Part shown: piece after piece, positions 8,056 through 16,497 of the stretch
How the letters are laid out: each line of letters starts with the position of its first letter
Position numbering within the stretch: the first letter of the stretch is position 1
Source: Halobacterium litoreum
GTDB lineage: Archaea; Halobacteriota; Halobacteria; Halobacteriales; Halobacteriaceae
Assembly: GCF_021233415.1 (NCBI RefSeq)
Contig: NZ_CP089466.1
Location: forward strand, 1,054,001 to 1,118,000
Length of the DNA: 64,000 bases
Direction: 5' to 3'
Translations under genes and position numbers: made by a program
Notes under the pieces: model-generated
The model's database searches: none
Seen by the model: the letters and a program-made list of their open reading frames with translations, nothing else
What the model was told of the DNA's origin: nothing

Positions 8056-9414
8056 CTACAGCGAGCAGTTCATCTGGTCGCTGTCTTTCGGAATCGTCGT
8101 CTCCTCGGCGGAGACACGCGAGAGCGGCTCGCTCGGCATGATGGGTGCCTGCCACGTCTCCGACCACTCGTCGCTGGTCGGCGCGACGTTCGCGACGGTC
8201 ATCTCGGAGCGAGCCTGATTGTTGTACTCCTGGAACGTGTAGCCGCCCTCGCCCTTCGGCGTGTCCGTGACGGTCATGCCGGTGAGCGCGTCCTGGATGT
8301 CCGCCGCGTCCGTCGACCCGGACTCGTTGATGGCTTGCACGATGGCCGACGCCGCGGTGAACGTCCCGGAACTGAACAGGTCCGGCACGGTGCCGTAGGC
8401 AGACGAGTACTGGTCGACGAACGTGCTGTTGATGTCGTTGTCGTACTGGTTCCAGTGATACCGGGTGGTGAACGGTCCGGCCTTCACGCCGTCGAGTTTC
8501 TCCTCCGTGAGCGGTTCGCCGAGTTGGCCCTTGAGGGTCTGCCCGAGGACGTTCGTCGCGACGCGCGTCGCGAACCCGCCGAACAGGCGGTAGGAGTAGT
8601 CGCCCTGCAGGAACTGGGAGAACATCGCGGGGAGCGTCGACACGGTGAACCCGCCGACGACGCCCTCGGCGCCGGCTTCCTCGGCCTGCTGGAGGAGGCC
8701 CTCCCACTCGGAGTGCCCGCTCTCCACGAAGCGCTTGCCGACGATTTCGACGCCGGCGTCCGAGAGCACGCGCTCGTAGTTGTTGACGACGGCCTTCCCG
8801 AAGGAGTAGTCCGCGCCGAACAGGTAGACGCTGTTCACGTCGGACTCCTCGGCGACGTACTTCCCGCCGCTCCGGGCGTCCATCGCGGTGTTCTCGCTCG
8901 CGCGGAACAGTTGGTTGCTACACGACTCGCCGCCCGAGGTCAGGCTCGCGGACGCCGCCGGGCCCGCCATGTACGGGATGTCCGTCGCGCTGAGGACGTT
9001 GTCGACGACGCGCTGTGCGGCGCTGGAGGACGCACAGCCGAACAGCATGTCGACTTCCTCGTCGGTGACGAGGTTGCTCGCGATGGACTGGGCTTCGTCG
9101 GCGTCGAACTGGGTGTCGCGGACGACGAGTTCGTACGTCGTCCCCTCGATTTCGACCTCGTGGGTGCCCGTGCCGGGGTCGGCGATGGGGTCGGTGTCAC
9201 CCTTGTACGCGAGCCCGGAGAGGAATCCCCACAGCGCCTGTTGTCCGTAGTACGCGATGCTCGTGGATAGCGGCTGCATTACGCCAATTTTCATGTTGTC
9301 GGGGCTGCTGGACCCGCCGAGGCCGGCACACCCGGCGAGGCCCGTGATTCCGGCGGCGCCCGCTGCGCCGAGCGACTTGAGTACGGTTCGACGTGACGTG
9401 CCAAAGTCCGTCAT
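8056..9414 (-). CDS. ABC transporter substrate-binding lipoprotein (HAAT family)
   Basis: A 452-residue periplasmic-binding-type protein. It begins with a Tat signal (SRRTVLKSLG) and a lipobox LAGC with Cys29, so it is exported folded and lipid-anchored, as usual in haloarchaea. The mature part starts IGVMQPLSTS and follows the LivJ/LivK-like type I fold, with a single internal Cys pair candidate (GCASSS, ESCSNQ). It is the first gene of the livG-livF-livH-livM operon and sets its specificity. The ligand could be a branched-chain amino acid, amide, urea or aromatic acid; the sequence does not decide this. Confidence 0.9.
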   Translation of the reverse strand: MTDFGTSRRTVLKSLGAAGAAGITGLAGCAGLGGSSSPDNMKIGVMQPLSTSIAYYGQQALWGFLSGLAYKGDTDPIADPGTGTHEVEIEGTTYELVVRDTQFDADEAQSIASNLVTDEEVDMLFGCASSSAAQRVVDNVLSATDIPYMAGPAASASLTSGGESCSNQLFRASENTAMDARSGGKYVAEESDVNSVYLFGADYSFGKAVVNNYERVLSDAGVEIVGKRFVESGHSEWEGLLQQAEEAGAEGVVGGFTVSTLPAMFSQFLQGDYSYRLFGGFATRVATNVLGQTLKGQLGEPLTEEKLDGVKAGPFTTRYHWNQYDNDINSTFVDQYSSAYGTVPDLFSSGTFTAASAIVQAINESGSTDAADIQDALTGMTVTDTPKGEGGYTFQEYNNQARSEMTVANVAPTSDEWSETWQAPIMPSEPLSRVSAEETTIPKDSDQMNCSL

Positions 9415-9497
9415 GATAGTTCACTCTCCGACTGTTCCTGCAAATACTGCCGGGTTAACATGTGAACAGGCGCCACCGGACGCAAAGCGAGCGGCGG

Positions 9498-10193
9498 TCA
9501 CTCGATGTCCTCGATGGCTTCGATGACGCGCTGAATCATCTTCTGTTCGCCCCGGCGGAGGTTCTTCGACACCGCGGGTTTCGACACGTCGAAGCGGTCG
9601 GCGAGCGTGCCGAGCGTGGCGTCCCGCGGGCTCTCGTAGTAGCCGTCCGAGACCGCGGCCTCCAGGGTCTGTCGTTCCACGTCCGAGAGGTCTTTCGCGC
9701 CCTCGATGAGCGTCATCGCGGCGCCCGCGTTCTGGACGAGTTGGTGGAGTTCGGTCTCGTCCGTGTCGTCGCGGCCCACCACGTCGAACTCGTGGGAGCG
9801 TTCGAGCGCGGCGAGCGCGTCGTCGGCGCGCTCCGTCTCGTCGAACCCGAGGTGCCACGTCTCGGTGCCGGCCTCGGCGAAGAACGGGCCGGTGACGTAG
9901 CCGTCGTGGGCGTGGACGACCGTCATCGCGTCGGTCGGCCCGACGACGGTCCGGAACTTCGCGACGTTGTCCACCTTCGAGAACAGCTCGTAGTCGGCGA
10001 CGTGGCCGTGGCCCCGCACCGACGACAGGCCGTTTTCGAGCGCGTCGCGGTCGGCGGCCTCCGCGACCATCCGGACTTCCGTCCGGTCCGGGTTCGTGTC
10101 GCAGTGGACCGAGGAGAAGGCGACCTCGTGGCTGTCGCTCGCATGGACGAACGGGCAGTCGTACTGCTCCACCTCCATGCTAACGTTAATCAT
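9498..10193 (-). CDS. HTH_10 (bacterio-opsin-activator type) transcriptional regulator
   Basis: A 231-residue regulator with an N-terminal sensor-like domain beginning MINVSMEVEQYDCPF and a C-terminal HTH_10 domain (about residues 170-228) containing GYYESPRDATLGTLADRFDV and SKPAVSKNLRRGE. Haloarchaeal members control transport and catabolic genes. It lies 83 bases upstream of the substrate-binding protein gene on the same strand, so it is the obvious candidate regulator of the import operon. The first ATG (10193) was preferred over the one at 10178 because related proteins share the opening block. Confidence 0.85.
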   Translation of the reverse strand: MINVSMEVEQYDCPFVHASDSHEVAFSSVHCDTNPDRTEVRMVAEAADRDALENGLSSVRGHGHVADYELFSKVDNVAKFRTVVGPTDAMTVVHAHDGYVTGPFFAEAGTETWHLGFDETERADDALAALERSHEFDVVGRDDTDETELHQLVQNAGAAMTLIEGAKDLSDVERQTLEAAVSDGYYESPRDATLGTLADRFDVSKPAVSKNLRRGEQKMIQRVIEAIEDIE

Positions 10194-10235
10194 CGTTTCT
10201 ACTCGTCTGTACCAGGGAAACGACAGGTAAAACGT

Positions 10236-11804
10236 TTACTCTGTGCCCCCACCGAACCGCTCTCTGAGCGCGTCCCGGTCGATTTTCGAGGGGCCGCTGG
10301 TCGGCATGTCGTCGACGAACGCGACGTGGTGGGGGTGCTTGAAGCGCGCGAGGCGACCGTCGAGGAACGAATCGAAGTCCTCGACCGTCAGCGAGTCGTC
10401 GCCCTGCACGATTGCCTTTCCGACAGTGCCCCACGTGTCGTCGGGCACGCCGATGACGACCACCTCGCTCACGCCGGGGTGGTCGGCGAGTGCGTCCTCG
10501 ACTTCGGGCGGGTAGACGTTCTCGCCGCCGCTCACGAACATGTTCTTCTTCCGGCCCTCGATGTAGTGGTAGCCGTCCGCGTCCACCCGACAGAGGTCGC
10601 CCGTGGACACCCAGTAGTCGTCGGCGTCGACGGTCGTCGGGTCGTCGACGGCTGGCACGCCGAACGCGTCGGCGGTCTCCTCGGGCGCGCGCCAGTAGCC
10701 CGCGGCGGCGTGTGGCCCCCGGAGTTCGAGTTCGCCGACCTCGCCCTGGTCGACGCGCTCGCCGTCGCCGTCCACGATCCGGGCGTCCACGTGCATCGCG
10801 GGGACGCCGACGCTGTCGGCCTTCTCGCGGTCCCAGCCGTCCGGCATCGCGAAGTTGTTCGGTCCGCACTCGGTCAGCCCGTAGCCCTGCGAGAGGTCGA
10901 CGCCGCGGTCCCAGTACGTCTCCATCACGGCGCGCCGGCACGGGCCGCCGCCGCTCTTCGCGAACCGCAGCGTCGAGAGGTCGGTGTCCGGCCAGTCGTC
11001 GTGCTCGGTCATCATCCGCAGGACGGCCGGCACCGCGACGAGCACCGACGCGTCGTACTCCTCGACCAGATTGAGCACCTCGCCGGGGTCGAAGTCCCGC
11101 GCGACGACGACGTGGCCGCCGACGTGAAACAACGGCATCGTGAGCACGTTCCAACCGCCCGTGTGGAACATCGGGAACACCATCGGCGTCGCGTCGCCCG
11201 GCCGGAGTCCCCACGCGGTCACCGTGTTCGTGGCGTTCCACGTCACCGACCCGTGGGTCAGCACCGTCTCCTTCGGCGTGCCCGTCGAGCCGCCGGTGTG
11301 CAGGAACATGAACGGGTCGTCCGTGGACAGGTCGGGCGTCTCCACGGGCGAGTCGTCGTCCGGAACGTGCGCGCCGAAGTCGTCCCACCGGTGGTCGCCG
11401 TCGGTCGTCAGCGACAACACGTCCGCGTCCTCGGGCACCGCGTCGGCCACGTCGCCGTCGAACGGCTCCTCCACGACGACGAGTTCGGGGTCGACGTTCT
11501 CGAACAGTTCCGCGAGTTCGGGCGGTGCGAGGCGATGAGACAGCGGCGCGAACACGCCGCCCGTCTTCCCGCACGCGAACACGAGGTCCACGAGTTCCGG
11601 GCGGTTCCGCGAGACGACGGCGACCCGCTCGCCGTCCGCGACGCCGAACTCGCGGAGCAGGCGCGCTGTCCGGTTCGCTCGCGCGTCCATCTCCGCGTAC
11701 GTCCACGACTCGCCCGTGGTCGCGTCGGTCAGCGCGGGGCGGTCCGGGGACAGCGCCGCGCGGCGGGCGCTCCAGTCGCCCACCCAGTCGCCCGCATCAC
11801 TCAT
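10236..11804 (-). CDS. AMP-forming acyl-CoA synthetase
   Basis: A 522-residue ANL-superfamily adenylating enzyme. Visible motifs are the P-loop-like TGGSTGTPK (residues about 170-178), GYGLTECGPNN, the ST GDL hinge region WVSTGDLCR and the C-terminal lysine region GPSKIDR. It converts a carboxylic acid, ATP and CoA to the acyl-CoA in the cytoplasm; chain length or ring specificity is not evident. Its ATG overlaps the end of the hydrolase gene by eight bases, and it sits upstream of the regulator and the ABC importer, which suggests activation of an imported acid. Confidence 0.88.
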   Translation of the reverse strand: MSDAGDWVGDWSARRAALSPDRPALTDATTGESWTYAEMDARANRTARLLREFGVADGERVAVVSRNRPELVDLVFACGKTGGVFAPLSHRLAPPELAELFENVDPELVVVEEPFDGDVADAVPEDADVLSLTTDGDHRWDDFGAHVPDDDSPVETPDLSTDDPFMFLHTGGSTGTPKETVLTHGSVTWNATNTVTAWGLRPGDATPMVFPMFHTGGWNVLTMPLFHVGGHVVVARDFDPGEVLNLVEEYDASVLVAVPAVLRMMTEHDDWPDTDLSTLRFAKSGGGPCRRAVMETYWDRGVDLSQGYGLTECGPNNFAMPDGWDREKADSVGVPAMHVDARIVDGDGERVDQGEVGELELRGPHAAAGYWRAPEETADAFGVPAVDDPTTVDADDYWVSTGDLCRVDADGYHYIEGRKKNMFVSGGENVYPPEVEDALADHPGVSEVVVIGVPDDTWGTVGKAIVQGDDSLTVEDFDSFLDGRLARFKHPHHVAFVDDMPTSGPSKIDRDALRERFGGGTE

Positions 11805-12594
11805 CGAGGAACTCCCGTACCGCGTCGTTCACGCGCTCGGCGTCCTCCACGAAGAACAGGTGCGGGCCGCCCTCGACGAGTTCGAGGCGGCTGTCCGGCA
11901 GGCGCTCGTGGAGCACCTCGCTGTTCCCGACCGGGAGCACGCGGTCGGCGGTGCCGTGCATCACCAACACCGGCACCTCGACGTCGCCGAGGCGGTCGCT
12001 CGCATCGAACGTCGCGACGGCGGCGCCCTGTGCCTCTCGCGCGTGCTGCGGCGCGTCCGAGTCCAGCCGCCAGTCGATAATCCGTTCGAGCAGGTCGTCG
12101 TCCTCGGCGAGCGCGTCGGTCATCGCCGGCGCCATCTTGTACCGAATCTCCTCGCGCTGGTCGAGGCCCTCGGGCACCTCGAACATGCGCTGTTGCGTTT
12201 CGGGCGGTGTCGGCTCCGCGACCTCGCCGCCCGGCGACGTACACAGTAGCGTCAGCGTCTCGGCCTTCTCGAAGTCGAGCGCGTACTGCTGGGCTATCAT
12301 CCCGCCCATGCTCGCGCCGACGACGTGGGCCGCCTCGACGCCCGCGTCTTCGAGGACGGCGTCCAAGTCGGCCGCCATCTCCGCAATCGTGTACGGCCCC
12401 TCCGGCGCGTCCGAGTCCCCGGACCCCCGATTGTCGGGGACGACGACGTCGTAGTCGTCGGCGAGCGCCTCGCGCTGCCAGTTCCACATCCATCGACCGT
12501 AACCCAGCCCTTCGACGAGGACGACCGTCTCGGCGTCCGCCGGCCCCTCGCGCTCGTAGGCCAGCGTCACGCCGTCACGGGATACCGTCTGCAT
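11797..12594 (-). CDS. Alpha/beta hydrolase
   Basis: A 265-residue alpha/beta hydrolase with the nucleophile elbow GASMGG (Ser in VVGASMGGMIAQQYA), an acid-region MHGTADRVLP and a C-terminal His in GGPHLFF. The oxyanion strand is VVLVEGLGYGRWMW. The start is the ATG at 12594 (MQTVSRDGVTLAY); a longer frame to 12624 adds an implausible basic leader. It is the promoter-proximal gene of a minus-strand pair with the acyl-CoA synthetase and may release a carboxylic acid that the synthetase activates. Confidence 0.83.
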   Translation of the reverse strand: MQTVSRDGVTLAYEREGPADAETVVLVEGLGYGRWMWNWQREALADDYDVVVPDNRGSGDSDAPEGPYTIAEMAADLDAVLEDAGVEAAHVVGASMGGMIAQQYALDFEKAETLTLLCTSPGGEVAEPTPPETQQRMFEVPEGLDQREEIRYKMAPAMTDALAEDDDLLERIIDWRLDSDAPQHAREAQGAAVATFDASDRLGDVEVPVLVMHGTADRVLPVGNSEVLHERLPDSRLELVEGGPHLFFVEDAERVNDAVREFLDE

Positions 12595-12682
12595 GCGCCA
12601 ACGATGCACGACCCTCGCCTTCAACCCCGTGCTTCACATGTTAACCGTGGGGTTTTCCGCCGCCGCCCCCCGAGTCTCACCC

Positions 12683-13078
12683 ATGCCAGTCGCGTCTGTC
12701 GGCGACACCGCCGACGCCTCGATTACCGTCACCGAGGAGACTATCGAATCCTACGCCGCCCTCTCCGGCGACGACAACCCCATCCACCGCGACGAGGAGT
12801 ACGCCAGCGAGACGATGTTCGGCGGCCGCATCGCTCACGGGATGCTCTCCGCGGGCCCGGTAAGCGCCGCGCTCGCCGACCTCCCGGGCGACATCATCTA
12901 CCTCTCCCAGGACCTCCAGTTCGAGAACCCCGTCTTCCCCGGCGACACCGTCACCGCCACCGTCGAAGTCGTCGAGGACCTCGGCGGCGACCGCATCCGC
13001 GTCGAGACAACCGCCGAGACCGACGAAACGGTCGTCTCCGGCGAAGCCGTCGTGCTCTCCGTCCAGCACGAGTCGTAG
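12683..13078 (+). CDS. MaoC-like enoyl-CoA hydratase
   Basis: A 131-residue hot-dog-fold hydratase. The hydratase motif is complete: DDNPIHRDEEYA with catalytic Asp and His, followed by FGGRIAHGMLSAG. Members hydrate trans-2-enoyl-CoA to (R)-3-hydroxyacyl-CoA, feeding PHA synthesis or beta-oxidation. It is closely similar to the catalytic part of the PhaJ-like protein encoded at 27.6 kb. It is divergent from the hydrolase gene, with 88 bases between the starts. The start is ATG 12683. Confidence 0.87.
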   Translation: MPVASVGDTADASITVTEETIESYAALSGDDNPIHRDEEYASETMFGGRIAHGMLSAGPVSAALADLPGDIIYLSQDLQFENPVFPGDTVTATVEVVEDLGGDRIRVETTAETDETVVSGEAVVLSVQHES

Positions 13079-13125
13079 TTTCTCTTTCGTCCGCCCCGTC
13101 CGCAGAACAGCCCCGCCGCAGTTCG

Positions 13126-14826
13126 TCAGTACCGCGGGTCGCTCCCGAACTCGTCGTCGCCGAACTCGCCGCCGCCGAGTCCGTCGTCGCCCTGTTCGTC
13201 CGGCAACACCCCGGGGTCGGCGCTCCCGACGGCGTCCGGGTCGGGTTCGGTGAGGAAGTCGTGGAGCGTCGGGATGTCCGACAGGCTCGGCCCGCGGTCT
13301 CTGCTCCCGCGGAGTCGGCGCCGCGGCGTCGCGACGCGCGCCTCGTTCGACTCCGTGGACTCCGCTCCCGCCGAGTCCGCGCCGCCGCCGAGTTTCGCCT
13401 CGATTCGCTCCACGGAGCGCTCGAAGCCGATTGCCTCGTAGCCGTCGCGCGCCGCTTCGAGGTGCGTGAGCCGCGCGCCCGACTCGTCGGCGAGGATGGC
13501 GCGGCGCTCGTGGCGCTGGGCGTCGAGGTGCGCGAGCATCTCTTCTCGGCGCTCGGCCGGCACGTCCTGTTCGGCGAGCGCCGCCTCGCCGTCGTCGAGG
13601 GCGTCGATTGCGCGCTCGTGGTCGCCGCGCGTCGAGTGGTAGTTCGACGCCACCACCGCTCGCGTGTACGTCGGCTCCCACGGGTCGAGGAACGCGTACT
13701 CGCCGGCGATTTCGCGCGCGTCGTCGAACGCCGCGACGGCGACGGCGTGGTTGCGCTTGCTCCGGTGGCGGTGACCGACAGCGCGCGCTCGCTCGTAGCG
13801 CGCGTGTCCGACCACCCAGTCCAGTCCGATTTCCCGGCCCGCCGCGACGGCGCCCGAGAAACACAGTTCCGGCGCGCGCGAGTCCCGCCGCGACACCTCG
13901 CCGGTCCAGTAGAGCGCGTTCGCGAGGACGTACGCGAACGCCTCCCGAGACTTCCGGGCGGCGGGCGCGACGGCGGCGCGCCACGCCTCGCCGCGCTCCC
14001 AGTAGTCCGCGCCCTCGGCGCGGTCCGTCGCCTCGTCGTACGTGAGTTCCGTCGGGTGGCGACTCGCTCGGCGGTTCGCCTCGCCGACGCCCGCCGTCGA
14101 CGCGACGAACGCGAGGTAGTACGCCAGAAAGCGGTCGTCGCGCTCGATGACGTCACCGAGGTCGTAGCCGAGACGGTAGAGCAGGTCGTGGCACTCCCGG
14201 GGGGAGTCACAGGCGACGGCCACCGTCGCCGCGAGCGCGTCCACGGCGTCCACGTCGCCGATTTCGCTCGCGTCGTCCAGCCCCGACGCCAGCGCCTCGA
14301 ACCTCTCGCGCGAGTCGATATCCGGGCCGGCGGGCGTCGTCGCGCTGATTCGCAGCAGGTCGTAGCGCACCGCGTGGAGCGCGTCGGACGCCCGGTCGTC
14401 GGCGCGCGCGAGGGTCGCGACGAGGGACGCGAATTGCTCCGCCGCCAGAAATCCGCCGCACGCGACGGCGAGCGCGACCGCGCCCTCGCTCGCGGCGAGC
14501 AGGTCGCGGGCCGCGTTCTCGTCGCCGCGAGCCGTCTCGGTCACGCGCTCGTCGACCGTCGGCCCCGGCACGCGCAGCGTCGTCCGCTCGCCGCGGACGC
14601 GAACCCGGACTACCGCGAGTCCCGCGCCGTCTGCGACCGTCAGCCATTGCTTCCCGCCGTCCCGTTCCACCGAGACGCCCTCGGTCGGTTCGACGGTCGC
14701 GTCGCTCGCGCCGTCGAGCGTGTAGCGTCGCTGTGGGTCGTCGCCGTCCTCGTGGTCGCCGACGACGCGCGTCACCGTCGCCTCGCCGCGGGGGAGCGGG
14801 CGCGTCCAGCGGAACCGCCGACTCAT
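13126..14826 (-). CDS. Large hypothetical protein with TPR-like helical repeats
   Basis: A 566-residue protein without signal peptide. The first 90 residues are beta-rich (a probable small sandwich). Residues about 95-470 are Ala/Arg-rich helices of roughly 35-residue spacing that resemble TPR repeats (for example around DPWEPTYTRAVVASNYHSTRGDHERAIDAL). The last 90 residues are acidic and disordered, ending in a Gly/Asp/Glu-rich tail. Such proteins often act as scaffolds. No catalytic motif is visible. It precedes the RNA-ligase-like gene in the opposite reading order on the same strand (50 bases apart). Confidence 0.65.
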   Translation of the reverse strand: MSRRFRWTRPLPRGEATVTRVVGDHEDGDDPQRRYTLDGASDATVEPTEGVSVERDGGKQWLTVADGAGLAVVRVRVRGERTTLRVPGPTVDERVTETARGDENAARDLLAASEGAVALAVACGGFLAAEQFASLVATLARADDRASDALHAVRYDLLRISATTPAGPDIDSRERFEALASGLDDASEIGDVDAVDALAATVAVACDSPRECHDLLYRLGYDLGDVIERDDRFLAYYLAFVASTAGVGEANRRASRHPTELTYDEATDRAEGADYWERGEAWRAAVAPAARKSREAFAYVLANALYWTGEVSRRDSRAPELCFSGAVAAGREIGLDWVVGHARYERARAVGHRHRSKRNHAVAVAAFDDAREIAGEYAFLDPWEPTYTRAVVASNYHSTRGDHERAIDALDDGEAALAEQDVPAERREEMLAHLDAQRHERRAILADESGARLTHLEAARDGYEAIGFERSVERIEAKLGGGADSAGAESTESNEARVATPRRRLRGSRDRGPSLSDIPTLHDFLTEPDPDAVGSADPGVLPDEQGDDGLGGGEFGDDEFGSDPRY

Positions 14827-14875
14827 AGGCGACTCGTAGGGAGCGGGGCGGTTTCAGGCCACGGATTCGGGCGCG

Positions 14876-15682
14876 TCACCCGCCGCCAACGACTCGGCTG
14901 GCCCGCTTCGCCACCGCCGACTGGAACGCCGCCGGGTCGACGCCCGCATCGTCGCCGAACAGCACGGCGTACCGCTCGCGAGCGAGCGTCTCGACGACGC
15001 GCTCCGCGACGGCGTCCACGTCGCTTCCGACCTCGTCTGCTGCCGCCTCGATGCGCTCGCGAGTCGCGAACTCTGCGGCCGCCGCCTCGGCGTCGCCCTC
15101 GAACGGCGCCACCTCGACGGCAGTGTCGAATCGCCGGACTGCGCGGTCGCCGGTCTTGTTCCGGACGAGGACGCCAGCCGCCGGGCCGTCGCGCCACGCC
15201 GACACCGGGGCGTCGTAACTTCCGGGGTCGAAGTCCGTCGCGCGCACCTCCTTCGCGACGGCGTTCAGGGGCGTCAGCCCGAGACGCTCGAAGGTCCGTT
15301 CGACGGCGTCCGGCGGGAGGAAATCGCCTTCGACGCGGGCGTCGAAACCGAGGAATGCCGGCGTCCTCGCCCAGTCGTAGTCGACGCCCTCGAATCGGGG
15401 CGCGACGCCGAAGAACGTGGCCGTCTCGGTGTCGTCGAGCGCGTCCCGGAGCGCGCCGCGGTCCAATCGCTCGCGAACCTCGCGGGCCGCAGCCCGGTAG
15501 CCGACCGGGATTTCGCCCGGCGGGAACACTCGCTCGCCGTCGCCGAACCGGAGGAGGCCGTCGCCGCCCAACTGGAACCGGAGCGGGCCGCCGGCAACCC
15601 ACTCCTGCACCCAGAGGTGACCGGCGTTGAACAGGCCGACGGGCGCGGACTCGACGTCGGGGAGCGCGGGGAACGCCTGCAC
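14876..15682 (-). CDS. RNA-ligase-like protein lacking the catalytic lysine
   Basis: A 268-residue protein whose layout resembles the covalent nucleotidyltransferase fold of RNA ligases: a motif III/IIIa-like segment FFGVAPRFEGVDYDW followed by FLGFDARVEGDFLPP, and a motif IV-like segment PAAGVLVRNK. At the place of motif I (K-x-D-G) it reads EWVAGGPLRF, so both the adenylated lysine and the aspartate appear missing. The C-terminal 80 residues are helical. It may be an inactive family member with a binding or regulatory role. The family link is by eye; the loss of lysine depends on that alignment. Confidence 0.5.
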   Translation of the reverse strand: MQAFPALPDVESAPVGLFNAGHLWVQEWVAGGPLRFQLGGDGLLRFGDGERVFPPGEIPVGYRAAAREVRERLDRGALRDALDDTETATFFGVAPRFEGVDYDWARTPAFLGFDARVEGDFLPPDAVERTFERLGLTPLNAVAKEVRATDFDPGSYDAPVSAWRDGPAAGVLVRNKTGDRAVRRFDTAVEVAPFEGDAEAAAAEFATRERIEAAADEVGSDVDAVAERVVETLARERYAVLFGDDAGVDPAAFQSAVAKRASRVVGGG

Positions 15683-15723
15683 GGGACTGCGGTGGCGTTC
15701 CGCCGGGGTAAGCGTTCCCCCGG

Positions 15724-16404
15724 TCAGTCGGCGAACTCGTTTCTGAGGTAGACGCCGAGGTAGCCGCCGAGCGCGCTCAGCGCCACGACGAAGAGCGCGG
15801 AGACGCCGAGCGCGACGGCGAGCACGCCGGCGACGAACGCGTTCCCGCTCGCGGCGAGTCCGGCGGCGAGGAATCCGAACAACACCGCGAGCGGGACGGC
15901 AGCCACGAGACCGGCGGCGCCGCCGACACGCACGCCCGCCGTCCCGTCGCCGTCGTGGAGGTAGCCCGCGACGCCGCCGCCGACGACGGGCGAGACCGGG
16001 ACGAAGGAGGTGACGCCGGTGACGACGGCGCCGAGCACGGCGACGCTGACGGTGTCCGGTGTCCCGCCCGGTCGACCACGGACGCGAGACCGGTGTGCGA
16101 CGTAGCCGACGCCAGCGAGCACGAGCACCGCACCCGTCGCGGCCGCGCCGAAGCCGCCCCAGCGCGCGAGTTCGTGTGTCGCGTCCACGAGTTCGGCTTC
16201 GGTGAGGACGTCAGACCGGAGGGTTCCCTCGGCGACCATCTCGGCGATGCGGTCGCGGTCCGCACCAGCCCGGAGCGCCAGCCCGGCGAGTGCGGTGCCG
16301 AGACCGAACAACACGAGCACGACGCCGACGAGCCAGTCGACCGGCTTCCGGAGGAGAATTGGCGGTTCGTCCGCGGGCGCGTCGGGTGAATCGGCGGTCG
16401 CCAT
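15724..16404 (-). CDS. DUF5518-like membrane protein
   Basis: A 226-residue protein with about five membrane segments: WLVGVVLVLFGLGTALAGL near residue 25, a helix near residue 95, and a C-terminal set containing PVVGGGVAGYL followed by GVRVGGAAGLVAAVPLAV, the pattern of haloarchaeal DUF5518 proteins. An acidic extracytoplasmic loop (residues about 50-80) separates the first two helices. Function unknown. It is divergent from the DMT transporter gene, with 93 bases between starts. Confidence 0.7.
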   Translation of the reverse strand: MATADSPDAPADEPPILLRKPVDWLVGVVLVLFGLGTALAGLALRAGADRDRIAEMVAEGTLRSDVLTEAELVDATHELARWGGFGAAATGAVLVLAGVGYVAHRSRVRGRPGGTPDTVSVAVLGAVVTGVTSFVPVSPVVGGGVAGYLHDGDGTAGVRVGGAAGLVAAVPLAVLFGFLAAGLAASGNAFVAGVLAVALGVSALFVVALSALGGYLGVYLRNEFAD

Positions 16405-16497
16405 ACTGCACGTGTCGGCAGCCCGTCTCTTAACTCCGACCGGTGATTCTCGCGGGCGGGCGGAGAGTTATACCGCGCCGCCCGGTACGTGGCGCGC

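Noticed and set aside
9462-12080. 872-residue plus-strand ORF over the regulator and acyl-CoA synthetase
   Set aside because: A shadow of minus-strand genes with clear motifs.
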